From Pseudomonas rhizophila (lineage in GTDB: Bacteria; Pseudomonadota; Gammaproteobacteria; Pseudomonadales; Pseudomonadaceae), in contig NZ_CP024081.1 in NCBI RefSeq assembly GCF_003033885.1, forward strand, positions 4,363,819-4,427,818: a stretch of DNA of 64,000 bases, in the 5' to 3' direction. This document shows positions 17,045 to 26,134 of the stretch, piece after piece. The stretch's first letter is position 1. Every line of letters begins with the position of its first letter. The position numbers and the translations under genes were made by a program. The notes beneath the pieces are model-generated. The model was given only the letters and a program-made list of their open reading frames with translations, did no database searches and was not told the origin of the DNA.

Positions 17045-17551
17045 GTGTCCTGGCCACCTGATCCTCATTCCGCTGACGGCGAGTTCGAGAGCCATTCGAG
17101 CGAGCTGCTGCGCTTCCTCACGCGGCAGGTGAAGTGCGCAGAACTGGCAGCCGACCTGCGCCAGGAGACTTGGTTGCGCTTTCGCCGGCGCGAGTCCGGG
17201 AAGGAGATCGGCAATCTTCGTGCTTTCCTCTATCGCATCGCGCGCAACCTGATCATTGACTACCGCCGTCAGCAAAAATCGCGCCCTGTCGAAGAGGAGA
17301 TATCCGTCGAATTGGTCAGTGCCCAGCCTGGTCCGGAGCGAGCGGCAAGCGACGCCCAGCGCCTGGAGCTATTGCAGCGCGTAGTCCAGGATTTGCCACC
17401 GCATCTGCGTCAGGCGTTGTTGTGGAATCGCCTGGACGGGCTGACCCAGCGTGAGATCGGCGAGCGCCTGGGTGTCTCGGAAAGCATGGCCGGACGTTAT
17501 ATTTTGAAGGCCCTCGAACACTGCCAGCAGCAGATGGACCCGCAGCCGTGA
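17045..17551 (+). CDS. FecI-type ECF sigma factor
   Basis: The protein has 168 residues with a GTG start. Region 2 (ELLRFLTRQVKCAELAADLRQETWLRF...IGNLRAFLYRIARNLIIDYRR) and region 4 (LPPHLRQALLWNRLDGLTQREIGERLGVSESMAGRYILKALEHC) are complete, giving the size and layout of iron-starvation sigma factors. A Fur-box-like sequence precedes it. The stop overlaps the fecR GTG by four bases, and a TonB receptor follows, so this is a classical cell-surface-signalling set. It should direct RNA polymerase to the receptor promoter when ferric ligand is bound outside. Confidence 0.9.
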   Translation: MSWPPDPHSADGEFESHSSELLRFLTRQVKCAELAADLRQETWLRFRRRESGKEIGNLRAFLYRIARNLIIDYRRQQKSRPVEEEISVELVSAQPGPERAASDAQRLELLQRVVQDLPPHLRQALLWNRLDGLTQREIGERLGVSESMAGRYILKALEHCQQQMDPQP

Positions 17552-18474
17552 CTCATCCTTCGCTTCTCGATCAGGCCCGGCAATGGCAGGTGTTGCTGCA
17601 TTCTGGTCGCGCCACCGCTGCCGATCGCGAGGCCGCGCAGGCCTGGCGCCAGGCGGCGCCCGAGCACGAGCAAGCATTTCGTGAGGTGGAAGGGCTGTGG
17701 TCTTTGCTCGGCCAGATAGAACGTCCGGCCGAGCAGCCTCAGGTGCGCGTGGTGCGTCGCCATCGACGTTGGGCAACTCCACTGGTCTGCGCCGCGATGC
17801 TGTTGCTCGCTTTGTGGCTACCGCGTGGCACCTGGATTGGCCTGTATGCCGATATCAGCACCCAGCCGGGCGAGGTGCGCGAGTTGCGTCTGGCAGATGG
17901 TTCGCTGTTGACCCTCAACGGTGATTCGGCGCTGGACTGGCAGTTTGTCGACGGTCGCCGCGAGGTCAGGCTGTACCGCGGCGAGGCGGATTTCCAGGTA
18001 GCCCATGACCCGGCTCGGCCGTTCACTGTCACTGCCGGCGAGGCGCGTATACGCGTCACCGGCACGCGCTTTGATGTGCGTCTGGAGGAGGGCGGTGTCG
18101 ACCTCGCGGTCAGCGAGGGCCGAGTGTTGGCCTCCAGCGAGGGGCGCGACCCGCTGCCGGTGCTCGGCGGGCAACAGGTGCTGTGGCGCGGCGGCGAACT
18201 GCAGGTGCCGCAGGCATTGGATGCGCGCCAGCGCTTGGGCTGGCAGCGCGGCAAGCTGATATTCCGTGACAGGCCACTGGAGCAAGTGTTCGCCGAACTT
18301 GAGCGCAGCCAGTCTGCGCGCGTGCTGTTTGTTGACGAAGCCGCTCGCAGGGTACAGGTGACCGGTGTGTTCGCCCTCGACGATCCACAGGCGGTGTTAA
18401 GTGCTGTTGAAACCACCTTGCCTGTGCGTCTGGTGCGCTTGCCGGGGTTGATTCTGGTCACGTCACGCCGCTGA
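17548..18474 (+). CDS. FecR-type anti-sigma/sigma regulator
   Basis: The protein has 308 residues and starts with GTG inside the fecI stop. The cytoplasmic N-terminus (about 1-70) contains the WRQAAPEHEQAFREVEGLWS segment typical of FecR. One membrane helix spans about 75-92 (WATPLVCAAMLLLALWLP). The periplasmic FecR domain (EVRELRLADGSLLTLNGDSALD...) is followed by a C-terminal domain (IFRDRPLEQVFAELERS) that contacts the receptor's signalling domain. It holds FecI inactive until the receptor signals. Confidence 0.9.
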   Translation: MTHPSLLDQARQWQVLLHSGRATAADREAAQAWRQAAPEHEQAFREVEGLWSLLGQIERPAEQPQVRVVRRHRRWATPLVCAAMLLLALWLPRGTWIGLYADISTQPGEVRELRLADGSLLTLNGDSALDWQFVDGRREVRLYRGEADFQVAHDPARPFTVTAGEARIRVTGTRFDVRLEEGGVDLAVSEGRVLASSEGRDPLPVLGGQQVLWRGGELQVPQALDARQRLGWQRGKLIFRDRPLEQVFAELERSQSARVLFVDEAARRVQVTGVFALDDPQAVLSAVETTLPVRLVRLPGLILVTSRR

Positions 18475-18605
18475 GACTCGCGCCGCGCCTGGGCCTTCAA
18501 GAAAACAGAAAATATTTAGGCGGCGATGGTTCAGAAATCATCGGCCCCTTCGTCTTCTGTTCCTGCAAATGCGACTTCTTCGCATTGATAGCCAAGGACA
18601 TCAGC

Positions 18606-21005
18606 ATGCGGTCGACCCCCTTCCTCGCGGCGCTAGCCGTACTCCCCCTGGCCATGGCTGCCGCACAGGCGCAAGCCGTACAGCTCGACGTGCCCGCCCA
18701 GCGACTCGACGCGGCGCTCATCGACTTCGCCGAGCAGGCCGACGTGCGTCTGCTCTATGAGGCCGGCCTGACCCGTGGCAGTGGTGTGGCGCAGGCGCTC
18801 AAGGGCGACTATTCGGTGGTCGACGGCCTGCAGCGGTTGTTGGAGGGCAGTGGCCTGAGCTTCCAGACTGGCGACGACGGCACCATCACTCTGGTGCCGC
18901 TGCCCGAGCAAGGTGTGTTGGAGCTGGGCTCCACCACCATCAGCGGGATCGCCGACGGCCGTGTCGATCTGCCGGCCGAGTACGCCGGTGGGCAGACGGC
19001 GCGGGGTGCCCGCATCGGCGTGCTGGGCAACCAGGACATGCAAGATGTGCCCTTCGCCTTCTCCAGTTACACCTCCGAGCTGATTGAGACGCGCCAGGCG
19101 CAGACTCTGGCCGAGGTGCTGGCCAGCGATCCGGGCGTGCGTCAGTCATTCGGCTTCGGCAACTTCTCCCAGGTGTTCGTTGTGCGCGGGTTCCAGCTGT
19201 TCAGCGACGATATTGCCTTCAACGGGCTGTACGGTGTTCTGCCGCGACAGATCATCTCCACCGAGTCGGTCGAGCGGGTTGAGGTGTTCAAGGGGGCTAA
19301 CGCCTTTGTGAATGGCGTGTCGCCGTCGGGCAGCGGTGTCGGCGGGGCGATCAATGTGGTCTCCAAGCGTGCCGAGGACAGCCCCACGCGCCGCGCCACC
19401 TTGGACTATGCCAGCGACAGCCGAGTGGGTGGGCACCTCGATCTGGGCCAGCGCTTCGGCGAGGAAAACCGCTTCGGCGTGCGGGTGAACCTGGCCCAGC
19501 GCGAGGGCGAGACAGCGGTGGACGAGGAGCACTCGCGCTTCAGTCTCGCCACCCTCGGCCTGGACTACCGCGGCGACCGTCTGCGACTGTCTGCGGATCT
19601 CGGTTACCAGAAGCAACGGGTCAACGAAGGGCGCTCGGTGGTCTATCTGACCACGACGGGGCCTACCAGCACTCTCAACGGCAAGACGCCGTCGGCACCC
19701 GACTCCGACCACAACTACGCGCAACCCTGGAGCTGGTCGCAACTCGAAGACACCTATGGCATGTTCAGCGCCGAGTACGACCTGTCGCCCACTTGGACGG
19801 CATACCTAAGTGCAGGCGGCAAATACACGCGGGAGAACGGTATCTACGCCTCCAACTACGTCTACGGCGCGAACGGCGACGCACGTATCGGTCGCCTCTA
19901 TTCGCCGCTGGACCAGGAGACCCTGAGTGCCGTTACGGGGCTGCGCGGCGAACACACCACCGGGCCGGTCAGCCACCGCATCAACCTGGCCGCCAACGGC
20001 ATCTGGCAGGAGAAGCGCAACGCGTTCGAGTCCACCGCGGCGGGCAGTCGCGGCTTCGGCAATCTGTATGAGGGCCAGCCCATCGTCGAGCCGCCGGCCA
20101 CCAGCATCTCCGGCGATATTCACGACCCGGACACCACCGCCAAGGTGCAGAACCGCAGCCTGGCGGTGTCCGACACCCTGGGCTTGCTCGACGACCGCGT
20201 GCTGCTGACCCTGGGCGTACGTCGCCAATCCATCAGCTCCGATGCCTGGAGCACGGCCAGCGGTGCCCGCACCTCAAACTATCAGGAAAGCATCACCACG
20301 CCGGCCTATGGCCTTGTGATCAAGCCCACCGAGTTCCTGTCGCTCTATGCCAACCGCGTCGAGTCCCTGCAGCAGGGGCCGACCGCGCCGGGCGCCGCGC
20401 TCAACAGCGGCGAGATGTTCGCGCCCTATCGCTCCAAGCAGATCGAGATGGGCGCCAAGCTCGACTGGGGCACCTTCGGCGGCAGTCTCAGCCTGTTCCG
20501 CATCGAACAGCCGCAGGGCGTGCTCGGCGGCGACGGCTATTACCGGGTGGATGCCGAGCAGCGTAATCGCGGCGTGGAGCTGAGTCTGTTCGGCGAGCCG
20601 CTGGACGGCCTGCGCCTGCTGAGCGGCGCCACCTGGACCAAAGCCGAGCTGCGCGGCACAGCTGGCGGCCGCGACGATAGCAACCAGGCGGTGGGTGTGC
20701 CGCAGTTCCAGTTCAATCTGGGCGCCGACTGGGATGTGCCCGGCTTGCCCGGGTTGAGCCTGAACGGCCTGCTGCTGCGCACCGGCGGTCAGTTCGTCGA
20801 CAGCGCCAACGAATACAGCATCCCCGCCTGGACCCGTGTCGACCTGGGCGCGCGCTATCGGACGCAACTGGAGGGCCGCGCGCTGACCTTCAACGCGATG
20901 CTAGAGAACGTCGCCGACGAGAACTACTGGGCTTCTGCCAACGGAGGATATCTGACCCAAGGTGCGCCGCGCACGCTCAAAGTGTCGGCCACCGTTGATT
21001 TCTGA
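18606..21005 (+). CDS. TonB-dependent ferric-siderophore receptor with signalling domain
   Basis: The protein has 799 residues from the ATG at 18606, which follows AAGGA and starts a clean signal peptide (LAVLPLAMAAAQAQA); a TTG at 18585 is less likely. After the signal comes the STN signalling domain (about 25-100: LDVPAQRLDAALIDFAEQADVRLLYEAG). Then come a plug domain (about 130-250, with VFVVRGFQL and GVGGAINVVSKRA) and a 22-strand barrel ending in Phe (SATVDF). The STN domain marks it as the input to the FecIR pair encoded upstream. The sequence class is the FpvA/FoxA-like siderophore receptors. Whether it takes up the product of the NRPS cluster 22 kb away cannot be told. Confidence 0.9.
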   Translation: MRSTPFLAALAVLPLAMAAAQAQAVQLDVPAQRLDAALIDFAEQADVRLLYEAGLTRGSGVAQALKGDYSVVDGLQRLLEGSGLSFQTGDDGTITLVPLPEQGVLELGSTTISGIADGRVDLPAEYAGGQTARGARIGVLGNQDMQDVPFAFSSYTSELIETRQAQTLAEVLASDPGVRQSFGFGNFSQVFVVRGFQLFSDDIAFNGLYGVLPRQIISTESVERVEVFKGANAFVNGVSPSGSGVGGAINVVSKRAEDSPTRRATLDYASDSRVGGHLDLGQRFGEENRFGVRVNLAQREGETAVDEEHSRFSLATLGLDYRGDRLRLSADLGYQKQRVNEGRSVVYLTTTGPTSTLNGKTPSAPDSDHNYAQPWSWSQLEDTYGMFSAEYDLSPTWTAYLSAGGKYTRENGIYASNYVYGANGDARIGRLYSPLDQETLSAVTGLRGEHTTGPVSHRINLAANGIWQEKRNAFESTAAGSRGFGNLYEGQPIVEPPATSISGDIHDPDTTAKVQNRSLAVSDTLGLLDDRVLLTLGVRRQSISSDAWSTASGARTSNYQESITTPAYGLVIKPTEFLSLYANRVESLQQGPTAPGAALNSGEMFAPYRSKQIEMGAKLDWGTFGGSLSLFRIEQPQGVLGGDGYYRVDAEQRNRGVELSLFGEPLDGLRLLSGATWTKAELRGTAGGRDDSNQAVGVPQFQFNLGADWDVPGLPGLSLNGLLLRTGGQFVDSANEYSIPAWTRVDLGARYRTQLEGRALTFNAMLENVADENYWASANGGYLTQGAPRTLKVSATVDF

Positions 21006-21141
21006 AGTTACCCTCGATAAGGAGGGCGCCGTTTGCAAGCTGTGTGAATACGCTAAAGGCGATTTCACCTGACGCTCCGAGAGGCTGCATTCGCGGCCTC
21101 TGTCGTCGTTGCTGCGATCGCACCAGAACCAGTCATGGGTA

Positions 21142-21179
21142 GCGTCAAAGAGGGCGGTGAATTCGCCCTTGACGCTTTT
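21142..21179 (+). terminator. Hairpin and T-run after the receptor operon
   Basis: GCGTCAA pairs with TTGACGC, and inside it GGGCG pairs with CGCCC. TTTT follows directly. It lies 140 bases after the receptor stop. A GC-rich hairpin without a T-run (AGAGGC/GCCTCT, about 21080-21101) lies closer. The rest of the 350-base gap 21006-21356 shows no gene. Confidence 0.55.
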
Positions 21180-21322
21180 GACCTGCTTGGCCTGTTATCG
21201 TGGTTTTTTTTAAAAAAGCCTTCACTCATGGCCACAGGCTGCTTTCGGCTAGAAGCAGGCACTCGCTCCAGCCTGTGAAACCGCTGGCAATTCGAACTCC
21301 AAAATTATTCTAATCCCTCGTA

Positions 21323-21350
21323 TTGACATATCGGTAAATCTCGATATCCT
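21323..21350 (+). promoter_or_regulatory. arsR-type core promoter overlapped by operator 1
   Basis: TTGACA (21323-21328) and TATCCT (21345-21350) are spaced by 16 bases. The dyad CATATCGG/TCGATATC (21327-21348, six-base centre) covers the whole spacer. The expected transcription start falls at about the ATG (21357), and no Shine-Dalgarno precedes it. The regulator would block its own promoter directly. Confidence 0.65.
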
Positions 21351-21356
21351 GAGCGC

Positions 21357-21659
21357 ATGGAACTGATCGAAATATTCAAAGCCCTCTCGAACCCTACGCG
21401 TCTTCAAATCCTGAAAGGTTTGAAGGATCCCGTAAAGAACTTCCCTCCGCAGGATGAGGGTGACGTTCTCACGGTCGGCGTCTGCGTCAGTAGTATTCAA
21501 GAGGGTATCGGGCTGTCGCAGTCAACGGTGTCTGGCTATCTTGCCACGTTGCAACGAGTGGGCCTGGTCGAAGTCAGGCGTATCGGTCAGTGGACCTACT
21601 ACAAGCGCAATGAAGCAACCATCAGCGCGCTTGCCGAGATCATAGGGAAAGATTTGTAA
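21357..21659 (+). CDS. ArsR-family regulator
   Basis: The protein has 100 residues. The winged helix is intact (IEIFKALSNPTRLQILKGL..., recognition part GLSQSTVSGYLATLQRVGLVEVRRIGQWTYYKRNE). The usual metal ligands ELCVCD of ArsR/SmtB are absent; a single Cys lies in VGVCVSSIQ, so a thiol switch is possible. Near-identical operators stand before this gene and before the oxidoreductase gene at 21722. Together these suggest an electrophile- or quinone-responsive switch, though that is inference. The start is the ATG at 21357; the transcript may be leaderless. Confidence 0.85.
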   Translation: MELIEIFKALSNPTRLQILKGLKDPVKNFPPQDEGDVLTVGVCVSSIQEGIGLSQSTVSGYLATLQRVGLVEVRRIGQWTYYKRNEATISALAEIIGKDL

Positions 21660-21673
21660 TTTTTTTACCGCAA

Positions 21674-21695
21674 CATATCGATATATCTCGATATG
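21674..21695 (+). promoter_or_regulatory. ArsR-type operator 2
   Basis: CATATCGA and TCGATATG form a perfect inverted repeat with a six-base centre. It differs in only a few bases from operator 1 before arsR. It lies 27 bases before the ATG of the oxidoreductase gene. Confidence 0.75.
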
Positions 21696-21721
21696 CCATT
21701 TTATAGATATGAGGATTTACC

Positions 21722-22696
21722 ATGAAAGCGATGATACTGAAGTCATTTGGCGGTCCTGAGTCGTTCGAACTCCGCGACGTGCCCAAGCCCGTGCCGGGCG
21801 CGGGACAGGTCCTGGTCCGGGTACACGCAACCTCGATCAACCCGTTGGATTATCAGGTTCGACGTGGCGACTATGTCGACCTGGTGCCACTGCCGGCCAT
21901 TACCGGACACGACGTATCGGGCGTTGTCGAAGAAGTCGGGCCGGGTGTAACGAGCTTCGCTCCGGGAGACGAAGTCTGGTACACCCCGCAAATTTTCGAC
22001 GGCCCAGGCAGTTATGCCGAGTACCACGTTGCGGCCGAAGGCATCATCGGGCGTAAGCCGCAATCACTGAGCCACCTTGAGGCAGCAAGTCTGACCCTGG
22101 TTGGCGGGACGGTGTGGGAAGCACTGACCGTGCGAGCGGCGCTCAGAGTGGGGGAGAGCATTCTGATACACGGCGGCGCGGGAGGCGTAGGGCATGTCGC
22201 GATCCAGGTGGCAAAAGCCATTGGAGCGCGGGTCTTCACGACCGTGCGCGAAGCAAACTTTGAGTTCGCACGCAGCCTGGGTGCCGATGTGCTCATCGAC
22301 TACGAAAAGGAGGATTACGTCGACGCCATCATGCGCGAAACCGGTGGTCACGGCGTGGATGTGGTGTTCGACACCATCGGCGGCAACACACTGACGCGTA
22401 GCCCCGACGTGCTCGCCCAACTCGGCCGCCTAGTCTCGATTGTGGATATTGCCCAGCCGCAAAACCTTGTTCAGGCGTGGGGTAAGAACGCGAGTTATCA
22501 CTTCGTTTTTACCCGACAAAACCGCGGCAAACTTGATGAGCTGAGCGCATTGGTCGAGCGCGGCCAACTGCGCCCGCACGTTGGCGCGGTCTATTCGCTC
22601 GCCGACATTGGGCTTGCCCACGCTCGACTGGAGAGCCCCAACAACGGCCTTCAGGGAAAAATCGCGATTGCAGTCGAGCCATCGCTCATCTCGTGA
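21722..22696 (+). CDS. NADP-dependent quinone oxidoreductase / zinc-less alcohol dehydrogenase
   Basis: The protein has 324 residues of the medium-chain dehydrogenase family. The GroES-like N-terminus reads [20 protein letters not shown]...[16 protein letters not shown]. The nucleotide-binding part has [28 protein letters not shown], the AGGVG motif of quinone oxidoreductases. Zinc-ligand Cys residues are absent, so it is of the QOR type, reducing quinones or enones with NADPH. A ribosome site (GAGG) lies just before the ATG. It shares an ArsR-type operator with the regulator upstream and is followed after 40 bases by a small monooxygenase gene. Confidence 0.9.
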   Translation: MKAMILKSFGGPESFELRDVPKPVPGAGQVLVRVHATSINPLDYQVRRGDYVDLVPLPAITGHDVSGVVEEVGPGVTSFAPGDEVWYTPQIFDGPGSYAEYHVAAEGIIGRKPQSLSHLEAASLTLVGGTVWEALTVRAALRVGESILIHGGAGGVGHVAIQVAKAIGARVFTTVREANFEFARSLGADVLIDYEKEDYVDAIMRETGGHGVDVVFDTIGGNTLTRSPDVLAQLGRLVSIVDIAQPQNLVQAWGKNASYHFVFTRQNRGKLDELSALVERGQLRPHVGAVYSLADIGLAHARLESPNNGLQGKIAIAVEPSLIS

Positions 22697-22736
22697 GTGC
22701 GTACTTTTAGTCAACTGAGCTTGTTGGAGGAATGCC

Positions 22737-23030
22737 ATGATTTATGAAATCGCTCTGCTCCCCGTTCACAAAGAACGCATTGAAGCGTTCAGACACGCAT
22801 TTGCCGAGGTCGCCCCTTTGCTCACCCGCGCAAAGGGTTACGGCGGCCACTTGCTAGCGCAAGGGATTGAAACCCCCCAGCAATTCAACCTGATCGTGCG
22901 CTGGGATTCACTCGAAGACCACACGCCGGGCTTCGAAGCGAGTGAAGACCATCGGCTATTCATGATGGGATTGGAGGAATATTTTTCAGAAGAACCGAAG
23001 GTCTACCATATTGAGGGGGGGAGCTTTTAG
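22737..23030 (+). CDS. Antibiotic-biosynthesis-monooxygenase (ABM) family protein
   Basis: The protein has 97 residues. The ABM ferredoxin-like fold is shown by KERIEAFRHAFAEVAPLLTRAKGYGGHLLAQGIETPQQFNLIVRWDSLEDHTPGFEASE. The family includes small cofactor-free quinol monooxygenases such as YgiN. Sitting after a quinone oxidoreductase it would form a quinone-cycling pair, as YgiN-type proteins do with MdaB. An AGGAGG-like site (TTGGAGGAATGCC) precedes the start. The 280 bases after it, to 23309, show no gene. Confidence 0.8.
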   Translation: MIYEIALLPVHKERIEAFRHAFAEVAPLLTRAKGYGGHLLAQGIETPQQFNLIVRWDSLEDHTPGFEASEDHRLFMMGLEEYFSEEPKVYHIEGGSF

Positions 23031-23309
23031 GACTGACGAACATGATGCTTCCAACAATGCCGTCGGCATGGATGCTGCCGGCGCCTTGAGGGGCTTGAAC
23101 TGGGACTAGGTGCCGGGTTTGAAGTCTTCTATGAAAGGCCCTAGATGTTTAGATCTAGACGTTTGAGCTGACTATCGTCCGCTTCTAGCCGAAAGTTGCC
23201 TCTCGCCAATCGCCACCGGCCAATCTCGGCTATAGCTCCCGATTGTTCCAGTCAGGTAAAACTCCCACAGCATTACGAGCATCCGGAAGGGGCAAGTGAC
23301 GTTACCCGT

Positions 23310-24203
23310 TTACATCCGGTGATGTTCCAGCAAGAAGTCCACGAATAACCGCACCCGCGCCGGCATTGCCGAACCACCTACGAACACCGCATGAATCGGC
23401 TCCCGGTCTCCGGGGTTCCAGGCTTCCAGCAGCGGTACCAGATCGCCGCGCCGCAGGTCCTCGGCTACGGTGAAATCGCCGATACGCGCGATGCCAGCGC
23501 CTACCCGTGCGAGTTGTGCCAGCGCTTCACCACTGCTGCATTCGATGTTGCCGCTAACCTTCAGGGAAAACTCATTTCCCTCGCGGATGAACGGCCAGTT
23601 GGGTTCGGCACGCCGGAAGTTGAAGCGCAGGCAGTTGTGCCGTAGCAGGTCTTCCGGTTCCCGGGGGATGCCGTGGCGCTGCAGATACTCGGGCGATGCC
23701 ACCACGACCTGGCCGGTGTCGCCGATCCTTCGTGCGGTCAGCGGGCTGTCGGGCAGATGGCCAAAGCGTACCGCCACGTCGGCCTGACCGCCGAGAATGT
23801 CGACCACTTCGTCGCCGAGGGTGAGGTCGACGACGATGTTCGGGTAGCGGGCGCTGAACGCTGCCACCAAGGGAACGATGGTCTGGCGCCCATGGCCGAG
23901 GGCGGCGCTGACCCGCAAACGGCCCCGGGGCACGCCCTGGTCGGCGATGGCTTCTTCGACCTCGGCCATGTCGGCCAGGATACGGCGGGCGCCGCGCAGG
24001 TAAGCCTCGCCCTCGGCGGTGAAGGTGATCGCTCGGGTGGTGCGCAACAACAGGCGAGTGCCAAGACGTTGTTCAGTACGCGCGATGATCCGACTGACCG
24101 CCGAGGGGGTCAGCCCCAATGCACGCGCGGCGGCTGACAGGCTGCCTTCCTGCGCCACGGTGGCGAACACGCTCATTTCACCTGATCTGCCGTTGAAGTC
24201 CAT
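23310..24203 (-). CDS. LysR-family transcriptional regulator
   Basis: The protein has 297 residues with a complete N-terminal HTH (MSVFATVAQEGSLSAAARALGLTPSAVSRIIARTEQRLG) and a substrate-binding domain ending LFVDFLLEHHRM. It is of the CrgA/PtxR-like branch by its layout. It is divergent from the MFS gene at 24298 and probably controls it. No clear dyad was picked out in the 94-base gap. Confidence 0.9.
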   Translation of the reverse strand: MDFNGRSGEMSVFATVAQEGSLSAAARALGLTPSAVSRIIARTEQRLGTRLLLRTTRAITFTAEGEAYLRGARRILADMAEVEEAIADQGVPRGRLRVSAALGHGRQTIVPLVAAFSARYPNIVVDLTLGDEVVDILGGQADVAVRFGHLPDSPLTARRIGDTGQVVVASPEYLQRHGIPREPEDLLRHNCLRFNFRRAEPNWPFIREGNEFSLKVSGNIECSSGEALAQLARVGAGIARIGDFTVAEDLRRGDLVPLLEAWNPGDREPIHAVFVGGSAMPARVRLFVDFLLEHHRM

Positions 24204-24297
24204 TTGTGCTCCGTACGCAAAGGTGATTGCCAGAAATGCTATCTACCGCCTGAAAAAGTTGGATCGTAGCATTGACGGCATAGATAAGGAGCCTTCC

Positions 24298-25464
24298 ATG
24301 CGTATCAATCCACCGCTTGTCGCACTCGCCATTGGTGCCTTTGGCATCGGCGTTACCGAGTTCGCCCCCATGGGCATGTTGCCGGGCATCGCTGCGGATC
24401 TCGGCGTATCCATTCCCGCCGCAGGTTTGTTGGTCAGTGCCTACGCCTTGGGCGTATTGCTCGGCGCGCCGCTGATGACCCTGACCACCGGCAGGATTCC
24501 CCGGCGCTATCTGCTGATCGGACTCATGGCGATTTTTACCCTGGGTAATCTGATGTCAGCCCTGGCTACCGATTACTACAGCCTCATGGTTGCCAGAGTG
24601 GTGACCTCACTGAACCACGGTGCGTTCTTTGGCGTCGGCTCCATCGTCGCCGCTAGCGTGGTCGCCCCGGAGAAACGCGCCGGGGCGGTTGCGGCCATGT
24701 TCTTGGGCCTGACCCTGGCCACCATCGGCGGTGTGCCGCTGGCCGCCTGGTTTGGCGAACTGTTCGGCTGGCGCACCGCATTCTGGGGTATTACCGGACT
24801 CGGCGTGGTAACCATGGCCGCGTTGTGGTACGCGCTACCGAACCTGCAGGCGCCACAAAGCGTCGGTGTACTGGCCGAAATTCGGGTGCTGGGTCGTGGA
24901 CCGGTGCTGGGGGCGTTGGCCCTGACCGTAGTCGGCTCGGGTGCAATGTTTACCGTCTTCACCTACATCGCGCCGATCCTCAGCAGCGAAACCCATGCAT
25001 CAACCGCCTACATCACCGCCATGCTGATGCTGTTCGGTGTGGGGTTGACGCTGGGCAACATGTGGGGCGGCAAGGCCGCCGACCGCTCGATAGATCGCAC
25101 CCTGATTGTTTCGCTGAGCGTGCTGATTCTGGTCTTGTTGGCATTCACCGTATTGATGCGTTGGCCGCTGGCTGCCGCTGTTGCCATCCTGATATGGGGT
25201 GTCGCCAGCTTCGCCCTGGTGCCGCCGCTACAGATGCGCGTCATGGAAGCCGCCAAGGACGCACCCAATCTGGCCTCGGCGGTGAACATCGGCGCCTTCA
25301 ACTTGGGTAACGCGATGGGTGCAGCGCTGGGCGGAGCGGTGATCAATACCGGGCTGGGTTATCCGGCGATTTCCCTGGCTGGAGCGGCAATGGCGGGTCT
25401 GGGGCTGTTGATGGTGTTGGCTTTTGCCTGGCGTTCCAGAACGGCTGCAACTGCGGTGGTGTGA
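24298..25464 (+). CDS. MFS efflux transporter (AraJ/YdhP-like)
   Basis: The protein has 388 residues with twelve likely membrane helices. The start is the ATG at 24298 after AAGGAGCC; upstream in-frame codons reach into the LysR gene and are not real. It opens INPPLVALAIGAFGIGVTEFAPMGMLPGIAADLG, the typical N-terminus of DHA1 drug:proton antiporters of the AraJ/YdhP group. The loop between helices 2 and 3 (LTTGRIPRRYLL) matches the MFS signature. The substrate is unknown. The divergent LysR gene is its likely regulator. Confidence 0.88.
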   Translation: MRINPPLVALAIGAFGIGVTEFAPMGMLPGIAADLGVSIPAAGLLVSAYALGVLLGAPLMTLTTGRIPRRYLLIGLMAIFTLGNLMSALATDYYSLMVARVVTSLNHGAFFGVGSIVAASVVAPEKRAGAVAAMFLGLTLATIGGVPLAAWFGELFGWRTAFWGITGLGVVTMAALWYALPNLQAPQSVGVLAEIRVLGRGPVLGALALTVVGSGAMFTVFTYIAPILSSETHASTAYITAMLMLFGVGLTLGNMWGGKAADRSIDRTLIVSLSVLILVLLAFTVLMRWPLAAAVAILIWGVASFALVPPLQMRVMEAAKDAPNLASAVNIGAFNLGNAMGAALGGAVINTGLGYPAISLAGAAMAGLGLLMVLAFAWRSRTAATAVV

Positions 25465-25524
25465 CGATGATGTGAGGGTGGCTCCCTTTAGCTGCGGGCC
25501 CTTTTAGCTGAAAGCAACTGGCGC

Positions 25525-25555
25525 TTGACTTAGAGCGCGCTCTAACCAATAGCCT
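25525..25555 (+). promoter_or_regulatory. MerR-type promoter with a 19-bp spacer
   Basis: TTGACT at 25525-25530 is followed by exactly 19 bases and then TAGCCT. The spacer contains the perfect palindrome TTAGAGCGCGCTCTAA (25530-25545). An overlong spacer with a central dyad is the hallmark of MerR-activated promoters. A MerR gene lies at 26135, after the gene this promoter serves. Confidence 0.8.
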
Positions 25556-25614
25556 CCTTGTTGCACCGCCAAAACGGCCAGGTCCGTTGCGCGGCTTAAA
25601 CAAGGAGACAGGTC

Positions 25615-26088
25615 ATGACATTAAAAAAACTGAGCGCTGTAACCGGGCTCGTGCTTTCAGCAATCGCAATTCCGGCGTCGGCAACTGAACCGGATAGTCG
25701 ACGAGTGAAAGGGGTCGAGACCCTGGAAAGAATCACCGGGACCGCCGGCAACAACGTGGTCAAGTCGCTTAGCGATATCTCGCCCGAGCTGGGTGAATGG
25801 ATAGTCGATTTCGCCTATGGTGATGTGTTTTCCAGGCCCGGTGTCGCCCTGTGTACGCGCGAGTTGGCAACCATCGCGGCCCTCACCGCATTGGGGAACG
25901 CGCAACCTCAACTCAAGGTGCATATAGAGGGGGCGCTGAATGTGGGTTGCAAACCTGAGGAGATCGTTGAAATCATCATCCAGATGGCGGTGTATGCTGG
26001 TTTTCCCAGCGCGTTGAATGGCATCAGCGCAGCGCGGGAAGTGTTTGCCAAACGAGGCATCAAAATCGTTGCCGCACCTTCCGAGTGA
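25615..26088 (+). CDS. Exported carboxymuconolactone-decarboxylase-family protein
   Basis: The protein has 157 residues with a signal peptide (VTGLVLSAIAIPASATE). The CMD fold is visible in the conserved helices GEWIVDFAYGDVFSRPGVALCTRELATIAALTALGNAQPQLKVHIEGALNVGCKPEEIVEIIIQMAVYAGFPSALNGI. The AhpD-type CxxC is not present; the single Cys in ALCTRE and another in NVGCKP are far apart. It is driven by a MerR-type promoter, and the MerR gene follows at 26135. A periplasmic role in stress or aromatic metabolism is possible; the substrate is unknown. Confidence 0.82.
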   Translation: MTLKKLSAVTGLVLSAIAIPASATEPDSRRVKGVETLERITGTAGNNVVKSLSDISPELGEWIVDFAYGDVFSRPGVALCTRELATIAALTALGNAQPQLKVHIEGALNVGCKPEEIVEIIIQMAVYAGFPSALNGISAAREVFAKRGIKIVAAPSE

Positions 26089-26134
26089 GCGGAACGGGTG
26101 CATTACCGAACACCGATGGCCAAGGATTGTGCTT

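Noticed and set aside
21080..21101. GC-rich hairpin AGAGGC/GCCTCT after the receptor gene as a terminator
   Set aside because: No T-run follows; the hairpin at 21142-21179 with TTTT is a better candidate.
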